Below, one piece after another: positions 21,264-30,247 of a stretch of DNA of 64,000 nt (position 1 is the stretch's first letter; the number at the start of each line of letters is the position of its first letter). The position numbers were made by a program, and so were the translations under genes. This DNA comes from Comamonadaceae bacterium (lineage in GTDB: Bacteria > Pseudomonadota > Gammaproteobacteria > Burkholderiales > Burkholderiaceae_C), in contig JAIYBZ010000012.1 of assembly GCA_027488255.1 (NCBI GenBank), positions 1 through 64,000 on the forward strand, written 5' to 3'. Below the pieces are notes generated by a model, which saw only the letters and a program-made list of their open reading frames with translations, was not told where the DNA came from and did not search any database.

Positions 21264-21830
21264 TTGGCTTCCGATTTAGAACTCTCTGAATTTCTGAAAA
21301 ACGTGGAAAAAAAGGCGTTCAAGCGCGCTTTTTTCCATGTTCGGAACGAAGATGCGGCCCTGGACATCTTGCAAGACAGCATGATCAAGCTGTGCACCCA
21401 CTACGCCGACAAGCCCCTCTGCGAACTGCCCCTGCTTTTTCAGCGCATCTTGTCCAACACCATGTTGGATTGGTTCAGGCGCCAAAAAACCCGAAATTCC
21501 CTCTTCACCCCCTTGAGTGGCTTTGGCTCTGAAGACGGCCCCGGTGAATTTGACTTGCTGGAAGTCCATGCCAACGCTGCCCAAGAAGCCTCCACCGAGA
21601 GCGCAGAAGACTGGATTGGCCGGGTGCAAACCCTGGAACACATCGAAGCTGCCGTGATGGAATTGCCAGCGCGTCAACGGGAAGCCTTCTTGCTGCGTTA
21701 TTGGGAAGAACTGGATGTGGCAGAAACCGCTGCAGTGATGGGCTGCTCAGAAGGCAGCGTCAAAACCCATTGTTCTCGGGCCATTCAAGCCCTGAGTAAA
21801 ACCTTGGGATTACAAGGAATCGGACCATGA
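21264..21830 (+). CDS. ECF-type RNA polymerase sigma factor
   Basis: Sigma-70 family protein of 188 residues with region 2 (AALDILQDSMIKLCTHYAD ... RILSNTMLDWFRRQKTR) and region 4 (ELPARQREAFLLRYWEELDVAETAAVMGCSEGSVKTHCSRAIQAL). An in-frame TGA at 21255 and the absence of an early ATG leave TTG 21264 as the first possible start, which also fits the conserved ASDLELSEFL N-terminus. The stop overlaps the DUF3619 start as ATGA. No classic zinc anti-sigma is adjacent; the membrane DUF3619 protein takes that position. Confidence 0.9.
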   Translation: MASDLELSEFLKNVEKKAFKRAFFHVRNEDAALDILQDSMIKLCTHYADKPLCELPLLFQRILSNTMLDWFRRQKTRNSLFTPLSGFGSEDGPGEFDLLEVHANAAQEASTESAEDWIGRVQTLEHIEAAVMELPARQREAFLLRYWEELDVAETAAVMGCSEGSVKTHCSRAIQALSKTLGLQGIGP

Positions 21831-22273
21831 AAATTCAAAATTTGCAGTCAGAAAAAGACATGGACCGTTTGGGGCAGTATTTTTCAAGCCAATTGTCTTC
21901 GGCGACGCCCCCATTGCCCCATGACATCGCCGAGCGCTTGCGCATCGCTCGACAAACCGCCTTGGCCCAACGCAAGCCCCTGCTGCGTTCGCGCTTGAGC
22001 GCCACTGCACAGCTTCAGTCCAACGGCAGTTTGAGCGCGCCCTCCGACGAAGGTTTGACGGTCTGGAGCTTTTTGGCGTCGGTGCTTCCCTTGTTGGTTT
22101 TGCTCGCAGGGCTGATGGCCATCCAATGGATTCAGCAGGACCACATCGCGGCTGAAATCGCGGCGACAGATGCGGCCCTCCTGACCGACGATTTGCCGCC
22201 CGACGCCTACACCGATCCCGGATTTGCCCAGTTTCTGAGCAAAGGGCTCAACACCCGAGCCGCCAATGACTGA
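21827..22273 (+). CDS. DUF3619 family membrane protein
   Basis: A 148-residue protein with a cytoplasmic N-terminal half containing LPHDIAERLRIARQTALAQRK, one transmembrane segment (about residues 82-102, WSFLASVLPLLVLLAGLMAI) and a short acidic exported tail (ALLTDDLPPDAYTDPGFAQFL). Single-pass topology and 4-nt overlap with the upstream sigma gene are what an anti-sigma would show, but no known anti-sigma motif is visible, so this is inference. It overlaps the next gene by 8 nt. Confidence 0.85.
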   Translation: MKIQNLQSEKDMDRLGQYFSSQLSSATPPLPHDIAERLRIARQTALAQRKPLLRSRLSATAQLQSNGSLSAPSDEGLTVWSFLASVLPLLVLLAGLMAIQWIQQDHIAAEIAATDAALLTDDLPPDAYTDPGFAQFLSKGLNTRAAND

Positions 22274-23021
22274 GACCCGTTCCACTCTGAGCTTGTCTTT
22301 GTCCGCTGGCCTGAAAACGGTCGGCGGCTTGTTGCTGACGCTGACGCTCTCGGCAGGCATGGCTCAAACCGCCTCGGCCCCAGCGACGGAAACACCCCCC
22401 GCTGCCGCCCCCCTTGCCATCATTGCGGCACCGTCTTCGACGGCCCACAACAGCCCTTTGCCTGCGCAGCCTGAGCCCCAGTCACAGTCGTGGCAACAAC
22501 TAACGGCCTTACAAAAACAAGCGCTTGCGCCCTTGGGTGCGCAGTGGAGCGCTTTGTCTGGCCAGCAACAAAAGAAATGGCTGGCGCTCTCGCAGAATTT
22601 CACACAGTTGTCGGTATCCGAGCAAATCACCCTGCACGCCCGGATGTCAGATTGGGTGTCCCTGAGTCCACGTCAACGGAACTTGGCGCGCTTGAATTTC
22701 AACAAGCTGCAAAGCTTGCCGAAAGAGGATAAAAAAGCCAAGTGGGAGGCCTATCAAGCCTTGTCCGCAGAGGAAAAACGTTTGCTCTCGGCCGCAGCCG
22801 TTTCTCCCACCAAAAGCGCAGCGCCTACCGCCAAGCCCTTGCCCGCGTACCGGCTTGTCGAGTCTTCTGTGGGTGTCCCTGCTGAAACCCGCGCACGCCA
22901 GCCCGAGATCAACCGCAAAACCTTGTTGCCACGGCCTCCAGCTGTGGCCAAGCCCTCTCCCGTAGAATCAGCCCCCAGCACAGACGCCTCGCGACAAGCC
23001 ACAGAAACTGCGCCTTCATGA
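22266..23021 (+). CDS. DUF3106 domain protein, exported
   Basis: A 251-residue protein with an N-terminal signal-like hydrophobic segment (GLLLTLTLSAGMAQTASA), an Ala/Pro-rich linker, then the DUF3106 domain with repeated short motifs of the form W-x-L-(T/S)-x-x-(Q/E)-(K/R), e.g. WQQLTALQKQAL, WSALSGQQQKKW and WEAYQALSAEEKRL. The C-terminal 80 residues are Pro/Ala/Thr-rich and probably disordered. Its repeats resemble helical periplasmic proteins of the Spy/CpxP sort, but that is only a visual similarity. It is coupled to both neighbours by overlaps. Confidence 0.85.
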   Translation: MTETRSTLSLSLSAGLKTVGGLLLTLTLSAGMAQTASAPATETPPAAAPLAIIAAPSSTAHNSPLPAQPEPQSQSWQQLTALQKQALAPLGAQWSALSGQQQKKWLALSQNFTQLSVSEQITLHARMSDWVSLSPRQRNLARLNFNKLQSLPKEDKKAKWEAYQALSAEEKRLLSAAAVSPTKSAAPTAKPLPAYRLVESSVGVPAETRARQPEINRKTLLPRPPAVAKPSPVESAPSTDASRQATETAPS

Positions 23022-23560
23022 TTCAAAGCGGCCCCATACCCAACCCTTCTTCCCCACCCGACCTGAGCGCCCCTCCCCTGATTCGCCGAATGGCCTGTTG
23101 GCTCTACGAGGGCATGCTGCTGTTTGGAGTCATGGTGACTTCGGGTTTGGCCTATTTCATTGCCGCTTATTGGCTGACCGGGCTGGCTCCCGGCGACATG
23201 AAAATCCACCCCCAGCTGAAATCCGGTTTGCAAGCCGTGAGCTTTTTGGTTTTGGGCATTTACTTCACGTGGATGTGGCACCGCGGACAAACATTGGCCA
23301 TGAAAACTTGGCGCATTGAAATCGTTGATCGACAGGGTCTGCACATCAGTCGCCGCGTCGCCTTCAAACGCTACATCGCGAGCTGGTTGTGGTTCATGCC
23401 CCCCATCATCGCCTCGGCGATGTTGAAGTTATCGCTGATCGAAGTGATCGTCTTGACCCTGGGCTGGATTGCCATTTGGGCCTTGCTCAGTCGCTTTCAT
23501 CCCGAGCGTCAGTTCTTGCACGACGCCTTTGTTGGCACACGCCTGATCACCACCCGCTGA
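23018..23560 (+). CDS. RDD family membrane protein
   Basis: A 180-residue integral membrane protein of the RDD family. The opening APPLIRRMACWLYEGMLLFGVMVTSG is the family's R-x3-x2-E/D helix 1 pattern; further helices follow at about residues 63-85 and 125-160, and FHPERQFLHDAFVGTRLI is the conserved C-terminal motif. The start overlaps the DUF3106 stop by 4 nt. RDD proteins are of poorly defined function, some acting as ion antiporters. It completes a four-gene coupled unit with the sigma factor. Confidence 0.88.
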   Translation: MIQSGPIPNPSSPPDLSAPPLIRRMACWLYEGMLLFGVMVTSGLAYFIAAYWLTGLAPGDMKIHPQLKSGLQAVSFLVLGIYFTWMWHRGQTLAMKTWRIEIVDRQGLHISRRVAFKRYIASWLWFMPPIIASAMLKLSLIEVIVLTLGWIAIWALLSRFHPERQFLHDAFVGTRLITTR

Positions 23561-23577
23561 CCCTATTTTCAAAGCCC

Positions 23578-23982
23578 ATGTCCGAACATCCGAATGCCGA
23601 AGCATCAGCGGTCAACCCGCAAAAAGCACGCAAAGGCCTGAATCGCATCTTGTATGCCACGGGGTACTCCTTGCAGGGCTTGCGCGCAGGCTGGGGTGAA
23701 ACCGCCTTTCGGCAAGAGGCCATGCTGTCCTTTGTGTTGCTGCCTGTGTCGTTTTGGCTGGGACAAAACTGGATCGAGATCGCCTTGTTAACCGGCTCCG
23801 TGCTGCTGGTGATGATTGTGGAGTTGCTCAACACCTGCATTGAATCGGCCATCGACCGCATCGGCCCCGAATGGCACGACCTGTCCAAACGCGCCAAGGA
23901 CATGGGCAGCGCCGCAGTTTTGCTGAGCTTGCTGCTGGCTTTAGGCATCTGGACAGGCGCCCTGTGGCAACGTTTCGCTTGA
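23578..23982 (+). CDS. dgkA: Diacylglycerol kinase DgkA
   Basis: Small trimeric membrane kinase that recycles diacylglycerol from osmoregulated glucan or LPS synthesis into phosphatidic acid. The 134 residues have an amphipathic N-terminal helix (NRILYATGYSLQGLRAGWGETAFRQE), three transmembrane helices and the catalytic motif VELLNTCIESAIDRIG. ATG 23578 is right for the family; the longer track ORF from 23389 runs back through the RDD gene. Confidence 0.94.
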   Translation: MSEHPNAEASAVNPQKARKGLNRILYATGYSLQGLRAGWGETAFRQEAMLSFVLLPVSFWLGQNWIEIALLTGSVLLVMIVELLNTCIESAIDRIGPEWHDLSKRAKDMGSAAVLLSLLLALGIWTGALWQRFA

Positions 23983-23986
23983 ACGC

Positions 23987-24586
23987 ATGAGCCTCCTTGC
24001 TGACCGCCCCGCATTTTCTCTGTGCGTGTATTGCGGCTCCAAGCCCGGGCACAACCCTGCATTTGTGCAACTGGCCTCGCAGGTCGGCCAGTGGATTGGT
24101 GCCCATGGGGGACAGCTGGTCTATGGCGGGGGCCGCAGCGGATTGATGGGAGTAGTGGCAGAGGCCACCCTGGCGGCCGGTGGCCGTGTCGTGGGCATCA
24201 TTCCGACCGCATTGGTCGAAAAAGAATTTGCGCACCATGGCTGCACCGAGTTGCATGTGGTGGACACCATGCACGAACGCAAGCGCCTGATGGCCGAAAA
24301 AGCCGATGCCTTTTTGGCCTTGCCCGGCGGCATTGGTACTTTCGAAGAACTGTTTGAAGTCTGGACTTGGCGCCAACTGGGCTACCACGACAAGCCCGTG
24401 GGCATCTTGAACAGCCAAGGCTATTACGACGCGTTGTTGGGCTTCATTGACCAAGTGGTGGCCGACGGATTTATGTCCGACTGGCAAACCACGCTGGTCA
24501 CCGTGGACAACGACAGCGAGGCCTTGCTGCAACGTTTGGTGCAGTCTGCGGGCCTGGCTTTGCCCGCCAAAATCAACCTGCTGTAA
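23987..24586 (+). CDS. LOG family / TIGR00730 Rossmann-fold protein (nucleoside 5'-monophosphate phosphoribohydrolase)
   Basis: A 199-residue protein with the LOG signature PGGIGTFEE preceded by the conserved ERKRLMAEKADAFLAL. Family members release free bases (cytokinin type) from nucleoside monophosphates; some act on AMP. The N-terminal VYCGSKPGHNP and YGGGRSGLMG are the nucleotide-binding loops. It starts 4 bp after dgkA and ends in a short hairpin (24588-24605) before convergent glnB. Confidence 0.9.
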   Translation: MSLLADRPAFSLCVYCGSKPGHNPAFVQLASQVGQWIGAHGGQLVYGGGRSGLMGVVAEATLAAGGRVVGIIPTALVEKEFAHHGCTELHVVDTMHERKRLMAEKADAFLALPGGIGTFEELFEVWTWRQLGYHDKPVGILNSQGYYDALLGFIDQVVADGFMSDWQTTLVTVDNDSEALLQRLVQSAGLALPAKINLL

Positions 24587-24587
24587 G

Positions 24588-24605
24588 GGCTGGCCTGAGC
24601 CAGCC
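24588..24605. terminator. Weak hairpin between convergent LOG gene and glnB
   Basis: GGCTGGC/GCCAGCC stem with a 4-nt CTGA loop directly after the LOG stop codon. No T tract follows, so intrinsic termination would be weak. Confidence 0.35.
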
Positions 24606-24611
24606 AGGGCC

Positions 24612-24965
<354 letters not shown>

Positions 24966-24985
24966 TTAAGAATAATGCGCCGACT

Positions 24986-26659
24986 TTAAGCGCGGAATTT
25001 GTTGGTCATAGGATAACGCCAATCTTTGCCAAAACTCCGGTGGGTGACGCGAATCCCCACGGGCGATTGCCGGCGTTTGTATTCGTTGAGTTTGATCAGC
25101 CGCGTGACCTGTTCGACATCCGCTCGCTCAAACCCATCGGCGATCAGGGCTTCCACCCCTTCGTCGTTCTCCATGTAGCGGGCAATGATGGCGTCCAGCA
25201 CTTCGTAGGCCGGCAAACTGTCTTGGTCTTTCTGGTCTGGCCGCAACTCGGCGCTGGGTGGCCGCGTCAAGATGCGCTCGGGGATCGGCTGGGCGCCCGT
25301 GCCATAGGGGTCGTTCAGATTGCGCCAACGGGCCAACTCAAAGACACGGGTTTTGACCACGTCTTTGATCACCGCGAATCCCCCCGCCATGTCGCCATAA
25401 AGGGTGCAATAGCCGGTTGCCATTTCGCTCTTGTTGCCAGTGGTCAAGACAATCGCTCCAGTCTTGTTGGAGAGGGCCATCAGCAGCGTGCCGCGAATGC
25501 GGGCTTGGATGTTTTCTTCGGTGGTGTCTTCTGGCAAGCCGACAAACTGCCCTGCCAAGGCCTGTTTGAAGCCATCAAACAGCGGCGCAATGGCCACCTC
25601 GTCATAACGCACACCGAGGCGCTTGACCATTTCACGTGAATCCAACCAACTGATGTCGGCGGTGTAGGGCGACGGCATCATGACCGCATGGATCTTGTCG
25701 GCACCGATCGCATCCACTGCGATGGCCAAGACGAGCGCCGAGTCGATGCCCCCAGACAACCCCAAAATGGCACCCTTGAAGCCATTTTTCCCCAAGTAAT
25801 CACGGACCCCCAGCACCAATGCGTCCCACAACTCGGCTTGCGCGCTGGCCAAAGGGACCACCGCTTCCTGAGAAGCCGCCAAGTCCAGCGGTTGCTGTTG
25901 AGCGGCCGCCTGCACGGTGAGCAGGGCTTCGCGAAATCCCTCGGCGCGGGCCACCACCTGCCCCGCGGCATTCAGGGCAAATGATCGCCCCTCGAAAATC
26001 ACTTCATCTTGTCCGCCCACCAAGTGGGCGTAAATGAGCGGCAAGCCACAGTCGCTCACGCGTTCGCGCATGCGTTGTTCGCGTTCAGCGCCTTTGCCCG
26101 CATGGAACGGAGAGGCATTCAAGACCGCCAACACTTGGGCGCCTGCGTCACGCGCCAATCGGGCCGGCTCGTCAAACCAGGCGTCTTCGCAAATGAGCAA
26201 ACCCACGCGCACGCCTTCGACCTCAAACACCCCCACCCCACTGCCGGGGGTGAAGTAACGGCGTTCGTCGAAAACCTGGTAATTGGGCAACTCGCGCTTG
26301 TCGTAACTGCAGACCACTTGCCCTTCGCACAGCACGCTGGCACGGTTGTGGCGGCGCGTGACAGCGACGCTGCGGGTGCGCACCCCGCCGCCCTCTGGGT
26401 GACCCACCACCACATGCAAGCCCTTTAACCCAGCCAAGGCGTGGGCCACCGTTTTCAAGGCATCATCGCAAGCATCAATGAAGGCCGGCCGCAACAAAAG
26501 GTCTTCGGCTGCATAGCCGCAAATCGACAACTCGGGGGTGATCAACAAGCGTGCGCCTTGGGCATAGGCCCCTTTCGCCGCATCAATGATCTTGCGGGCG
26601 TTGCCCGGCATGTCACCCACGACGAAGTTGAGTTGGGCCACACAAATTTGGAGAGTCAT
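24986..26659 (-). CDS. nadE: Glutamine-dependent NAD+ synthetase
   Basis: Amidates nicotinic acid adenine dinucleotide to NAD+. The 557-residue two-domain protein has an N-terminal nitrilase glutaminase domain with Glu (TPELSICGYAAEDLL), Lys (DKRELPNYQVFDERRYF) and Cys (LLICEDAWF) catalytic positions, and a C-terminal synthetase domain with the PP-loop LSGGIDSALVLAIAVDAIG and the KSEMATGYCTLYGDMAGG segment. It heads a two-gene operon with glnB and its start lies only a few bases from the divergent GNAT-like gene. Confidence 0.96.
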   Translation of the reverse strand: MTLQICVAQLNFVVGDMPGNARKIIDAAKGAYAQGARLLITPELSICGYAAEDLLLRPAFIDACDDALKTVAHALAGLKGLHVVVGHPEGGGVRTRSVAVTRRHNRASVLCEGQVVCSYDKRELPNYQVFDERRYFTPGSGVGVFEVEGVRVGLLICEDAWFDEPARLARDAGAQVLAVLNASPFHAGKGAEREQRMRERVSDCGLPLIYAHLVGGQDEVIFEGRSFALNAAGQVVARAEGFREALLTVQAAAQQQPLDLAASQEAVVPLASAQAELWDALVLGVRDYLGKNGFKGAILGLSGGIDSALVLAIAVDAIGADKIHAVMMPSPYTADISWLDSREMVKRLGVRYDEVAIAPLFDGFKQALAGQFVGLPEDTTEENIQARIRGTLLMALSNKTGAIVLTTGNKSEMATGYCTLYGDMAGGFAVIKDVVKTRVFELARWRNLNDPYGTGAQPIPERILTRPPSAELRPDQKDQDSLPAYEVLDAIIARYMENDEGVEALIADGFERADVEQVTRLIKLNEYKRRQSPVGIRVTHRSFGKDWRYPMTNKFRA

Positions 26660-26663
26660 ACAG

Positions 26664-27851
26664 GTGCTGGAAAATGTGAGCTTGAATTATGTCACCCGGG
26701 TGCTGGATGATTTGGCAGCCATTCCCGCCTCAGATTGGGACGCTTTGCTGGCGGCGCAAGACGCGCCATCTCCCTTCATGCAGCATGCCTATTTGTCGGC
26801 CATGCAGACCAGCCAATCGGCCACGCCAGAGACTGGTTGGCACTTGCAGGTGGTCACTCTTTGGCGCGATGCACCCGAAGGACCGCGGCTGGCGGCCGCC
26901 TGCCCCGTGTATCTGAAAACCCACTCGCGTGGCGAGTATGTGTTTGACCACGCTTGGGCCGATGCCTATGCCCGGCATGGCCTGGAGTACTACCCGAAGG
27001 CTTTGGTGGCTTCGCCTTTCACGCCTGTGCCCGGCAGCCGCTTGCTCGCTGAGTCGTCGGCTGCGCGACAAGCCCTGCTGGCGGCCCTGCTGTCTTTTTG
27101 CCAAAGCCGGGACTTGTCGTCCTTGCACATTCTTTTTGGCAGCGCCCAAGACCAGCGCGCTTGCGAAGAGGCCGGCCTGCAGCAACGCAGCCAAATCCAG
27201 TTCCACTGGCAAAACGCAGGATGGCGCGACTTTGAAGATTTCTTGGGCAGCTTGCAGCAAGAAAAACGAAAAAAAATCCGCCAAGAACGCCGCAAAGTGC
27301 AACAGGCCGGAGTGACCTTTCGGGCCGTGCGCGGCCCCGACATGAGCGACTCAGACTGGCAACTGCTGCTGCGTTGTTACCAGCAAACCTATTGGGAACA
27401 CGGCAATGCGCCTTACCTCACCCCAGGCTTCTTCGCCGCCATGCGCCAAAACATGGCCGAGCATTGGCTGTTGTTTGTGGCCGAACATGGCGCGCAAGCC
27501 ATCGGCATCAGCCTGATCGGCTTGCACCTCAATGCACAAGGCCAACCGAGCGTGGCCTATGGCCGGTATTGGGGGGCATTGGCGCGGGTCGACTGCCTGC
27601 ATTTTGAGGCGTGCTACTACCAGCCGATTGAATGGTGCATTGCCAACGGGGTGCATCGTTTTGAGGGCGGCGCTCAAGGCGAACACAAAATGGCCCGTGC
27701 GCTGTTGCCCACGCCCACCTACAGCGCCCATTGGTTGGCCAACCCGGCCTTTTCAGAGGCGGTGGCGCGCTTTCTCGAACGCGAAAGAGCCGGTGTCGAC
27801 AACTACCTCAACGTCTTGCAGCAGCACTCGCCCTTGAAAAAATCGGGCTGA
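26664..27851 (+). CDS. FemAB/GNAT-like acyltransferase (DUF482 family, peptidogalycan-type)
   Basis: A protein of about 395 residues of the GNAT-fold DUF482 family. Characteristic stretches are ASPFMQHAYLSAMQ-like entry, the AYARHGLEYYPKALVASPFTPVPGSR block, the basic QQEKRKKIRQERRKVQ helix and YGRYWGALARVDCLHFEACYYQPIEWCI near the C-terminus. The substrate is unknown. The start is uncertain: GTG 26664 has GGAGAG upstream, and the track ATG 26586 would overlap nadE by 74 bp. It is convergent with the transaldolase-like gene. Confidence 0.8.
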   Translation: MLENVSLNYVTRVLDDLAAIPASDWDALLAAQDAPSPFMQHAYLSAMQTSQSATPETGWHLQVVTLWRDAPEGPRLAAACPVYLKTHSRGEYVFDHAWADAYARHGLEYYPKALVASPFTPVPGSRLLAESSAARQALLAALLSFCQSRDLSSLHILFGSAQDQRACEEAGLQQRSQIQFHWQNAGWRDFEDFLGSLQQEKRKKIRQERRKVQQAGVTFRAVRGPDMSDSDWQLLLRCYQQTYWEHGNAPYLTPGFFAAMRQNMAEHWLLFVAEHGAQAIGISLIGLHLNAQGQPSVAYGRYWGALARVDCLHFEACYYQPIEWCIANGVHRFEGGAQGEHKMARALLPTPTYSAHWLANPAFSEAVARFLERERAGVDNYLNVLQQHSPLKKSG

Positions 27852-27886
27852 ATATCAGGCCAGAGGCCCCATCGGGCTCAGGTGGG

Positions 27887-28558
27887 CTAAACGTTGCTGT
27901 TCAAACTCGCCTGGACATCGCGCTCAAATTGCGCCATGGCGTTCAGGGTCAGCGGGTCGGTGGCCATCGCAGCGGCAAATTCGGGTCGCACGGTCACCGC
28001 ATACGCGCCGCATGCCATCAGGCGCGACAACACATCGGCCGACTTGATGCTGGCGGCCAACAACTGCAGGCCATCGGCCTGCAGAGCCACACAGGCCTCG
28101 AGTAAAGACCACACATCGCGCCCATCGGCTTGTAAGCGCCCCACATAAGGCGCCACGTAGTGCGCCCCTTGCGCCCGAGCCCACATGAGTTGAATCGGGT
28201 TGGACAAACCGGTGAGCAAAGTGGGCACGCCCCAGGCTTGCACTTCGCGCAAGACCGGCAGCCAGTCGGGGTGGCAAGGCAATTTGATGGTCAGGCGCAC
28301 GCGGGCTTGCAGCGCGGCCGGCAACAACACCTCCAGCCATTGCGCAGCCTCGCCCACATCGGCGCGCGGCAGTTGCAACATCAACTCAGAAATTTTGGCT
28401 TCGCCGGCCTGCGCCACCAACTGCAAATAGCCCGCGAGGCTGACGGGCAAGCCAGCTTGCATGACCAAGGTTGGGTTGGTCGTGACGCCCTGCACCGTCG
28501 GGCAACCTGCCGGCAAGAGCCATTGACGGGCATCGGCGGAGTCGAGGTAGAGCTTCAC
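27887..28558 (-). CDS. Transaldolase-family protein, fructose-6-phosphate aldolase-like
   Basis: A 223-residue TIM-barrel protein of the short transaldolase/FSA subgroup. The start MKLYLDSADARQW, the VTTNPTLV segment, the Schiff-base Lys in LTIKLP, and the APYVGRL and LLAASIKSADVL segments match F6P aldolase/TalC-type enzymes. Such enzymes split fructose-6-phosphate or related ketose phosphates, or perform transaldolase. It overlaps the ROK regulator by 4 nt and closes the minus-strand arm of the sugar cluster, so it probably acts on the sugar phosphate produced there; the exact reaction cannot be read from sequence. Confidence 0.82.
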   Translation of the reverse strand: MKLYLDSADARQWLLPAGCPTVQGVTTNPTLVMQAGLPVSLAGYLQLVAQAGEAKISELMLQLPRADVGEAAQWLEVLLPAALQARVRLTIKLPCHPDWLPVLREVQAWGVPTLLTGLSNPIQLMWARAQGAHYVAPYVGRLQADGRDVWSLLEACVALQADGLQLLAASIKSADVLSRLMACGAYAVTVRPEFAAAMATDPLTLNAMAQFERDVQASLNSNV

Positions 28559-29778
28559 GGGTTGTCCTGTTTCAGGAAGATGTCTTTGTCCGGGAAAAAC
28601 TGGCTGTGCAAAGGCAACAAAGCGCCCCCCAGCGCGCGCGCATGCGGCCCCACTTGGCCTGCCAAAAGCTGGGGCTGGTGCATGCCATCAAAACGGTATT
28701 GGGCCAGCGCCTCTTGCGTGGCCGTCATCAGGGCGCTCATCAACGGCGCGCCCAGCGAGCCGTCCATCACCACCGCGTCCAAGTCCAACAAAGCGGCCGA
28801 GCTGGCCACGGTCATGGCCAAAGCCTGACTGGCTTGGGCCAACCAAGCCTCTGTCATAGACCTGTAGGGGGCGTCCATGATGCGGTCTTGGTGAATCAAC
28901 AATGCGTCATGACCTGCCGCCAGCAAGGCTTGTTCCAGCTGCCAACCCGATGCTTTTTGCAACAGCTGCGGCGGCATCCCCAAGTCCCGTGAGGCATGGC
29001 TGGCCAAGCCCACTGGCAGTGAGCCAATGGCGCCAGCATTGCCGCGTTCGCCGTTCATGATGTGGCCCGACAAAACCAAACCCCCACCAATGAAGGTGCC
29101 GACAAAGACGTATAAAAAACTGCGCACATGCCGGCCGTGGCCTTGCAACAACTCGGCGACACAGGCGGCCGTGGTGTCTTTGGCAAAGACCACGGGCAAA
29201 TCGGTCAGGCCTTGCACTTCTGCCGTCAAATCGATGGTTTCCCAACGGGCCAAAGCTTGGGCCGCTTGGCCGCCCATGAGATCGGCCCATTTGTGCAAAG
29301 ACAATGGCGCGGTCAGCCCCACCCCCACCGTGCGCGGCCACAAATCGCCCATGCGCTGCTGCAAGGTCTGCAGGCCTTGCGCCATCGACACAAAAAGCCG
29401 ATCGGGATCCGGATAGTCGTACAGCACTTCCACGCGTTCGACGGGCCGCCCCATGAAGTCCGCCACAAGCAACTCGAGGTTTCGCCGACCGACCTGGATG
29501 CCGACGCTGAAAGCGCCTTGCGGATTGAGCGACAAAGGCACCGAAGGCTGGCCAATTTTGCCGCGCACGCGGTCTTGTTTGATCAGCAAACCATCGTCCA
29601 GCAAGCGCCCCACGATGATGGCCACGGTCTGGGTGGACAACTGCGTCAAGCGGGCCAAATCGGCTTTGGGAATGGCGCCGTGGTGGCGAATTGCCTGCAG
29701 TACGGTGCGCTCATTGAACTGCCGCATGCCCACATGGTTGGAGCCGCGCATGGCGGATGTGGGGGTGGCAGAGTTCAT
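28555..29778 (-). CDS. ROK family transcriptional regulator (NagC/XylR type)
   Basis: A 407-residue protein with an N-terminal winged helix (MRQFNERTVLQAIRHHGAIPKADLARLTQLSTQTVAIIVGRLLDDGLL) fused to a ROK sugar-sensing domain. The domain has FAKDTTAACVAELLQG and the GTFIGGGLVLSGHIMNGERGNAGAIGSLPVG region, but the zinc-binding Cys cluster seen in NagC/Mlc is not obvious. It is a likely repressor of the divergent sugar genes, in the manner of FrcR, with the palindrome at 31087-31114 as candidate operator. Confidence 0.88.
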   Translation of the reverse strand: MNSATPTSAMRGSNHVGMRQFNERTVLQAIRHHGAIPKADLARLTQLSTQTVAIIVGRLLDDGLLIKQDRVRGKIGQPSVPLSLNPQGAFSVGIQVGRRNLELLVADFMGRPVERVEVLYDYPDPDRLFVSMAQGLQTLQQRMGDLWPRTVGVGLTAPLSLHKWADLMGGQAAQALARWETIDLTAEVQGLTDLPVVFAKDTTAACVAELLQGHGRHVRSFLYVFVGTFIGGGLVLSGHIMNGERGNAGAIGSLPVGLASHASRDLGMPPQLLQKASGWQLEQALLAAGHDALLIHQDRIMDAPYRSMTEAWLAQASQALAMTVASSAALLDLDAVVMDGSLGAPLMSALMTATQEALAQYRFDGMHQPQLLAGQVGPHARALGGALLPLHSQFFPDKDIFLKQDNP

Positions 29779-29806
29779 GAAAAAAGGCGCTCAGACAGAG
29801 ATAAGT

Positions 29807-30247
29807 TCAAACAAGAATCACGCCTTTGCAAAACAAGGCGTTGCCGTAGGCCGTGCCCTCACCGCTTTGCACGATCAGGCTGGCGCCCTTGATTTTGTCG
29901 TAAAACGCATAGCGCTCAACCGACTCCACCTGCTCGGCCTTGAATCCGGCCTGCACCACCAAGTCGACGACTGCTTGTTGCGCGGGCGTGCGGTGCCCTT
30001 CTGCGCTGTGGCACACCCGCATGAATGCGGCAGGTTGGGCCACATCCACCGCCAGAGGAAACACCGACAACACGGCGCGACTCACGCGCTCTAAGCTGTG
30101 CCCCGGGATGCGCACCACCGGTTTGCCTTGGCTCAAATAATCGGCCGTGAAGTTGGCATCCACCACCGCCACCCATTCGCCATGGCCCATGGCGCACAGG
30201 TGCATCAGCAGCTCGGGGGTGAGCAGCGGATCAATTCCTTTCAGCAT
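29807..30247 (-). CDS. RbsD/FucU family sugar mutarotase
   Basis: A 146-residue member of the RbsD/FucU fold, which interconverts sugar anomers after import. The start MLKGIDPLLTPELLMHLCAMGHGEWVAVVDANF has the catalytic His in MGHG; the C-terminal IKGASLIVQSGEGTAYGNALFCKGVI matches FucU. It overlaps the ABC ATPase stop by 7 nt. The family places it in fucose, ribose or fructose-type pathways, in keeping with the neighbouring transporter; the specific sugar is unknown. Confidence 0.86.
   Translation of the reverse strand: MLKGIDPLLTPELLMHLCAMGHGEWVAVVDANFTADYLSQGKPVVRIPGHSLERVSRAVLSVFPLAVDVAQPAAFMRVCHSAEGHRTPAQQAVVDLVVQAGFKAEQVESVERYAFYDKIKGASLIVQSGEGTAYGNALFCKGVILV

Noticed and set aside
23389-23577. 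N-terminal extension of dgkA in the ORF track
   Set aside because: It overlaps the RDD gene out of frame and has no DgkA-like sequence; ATG 23578 gives the normal length.
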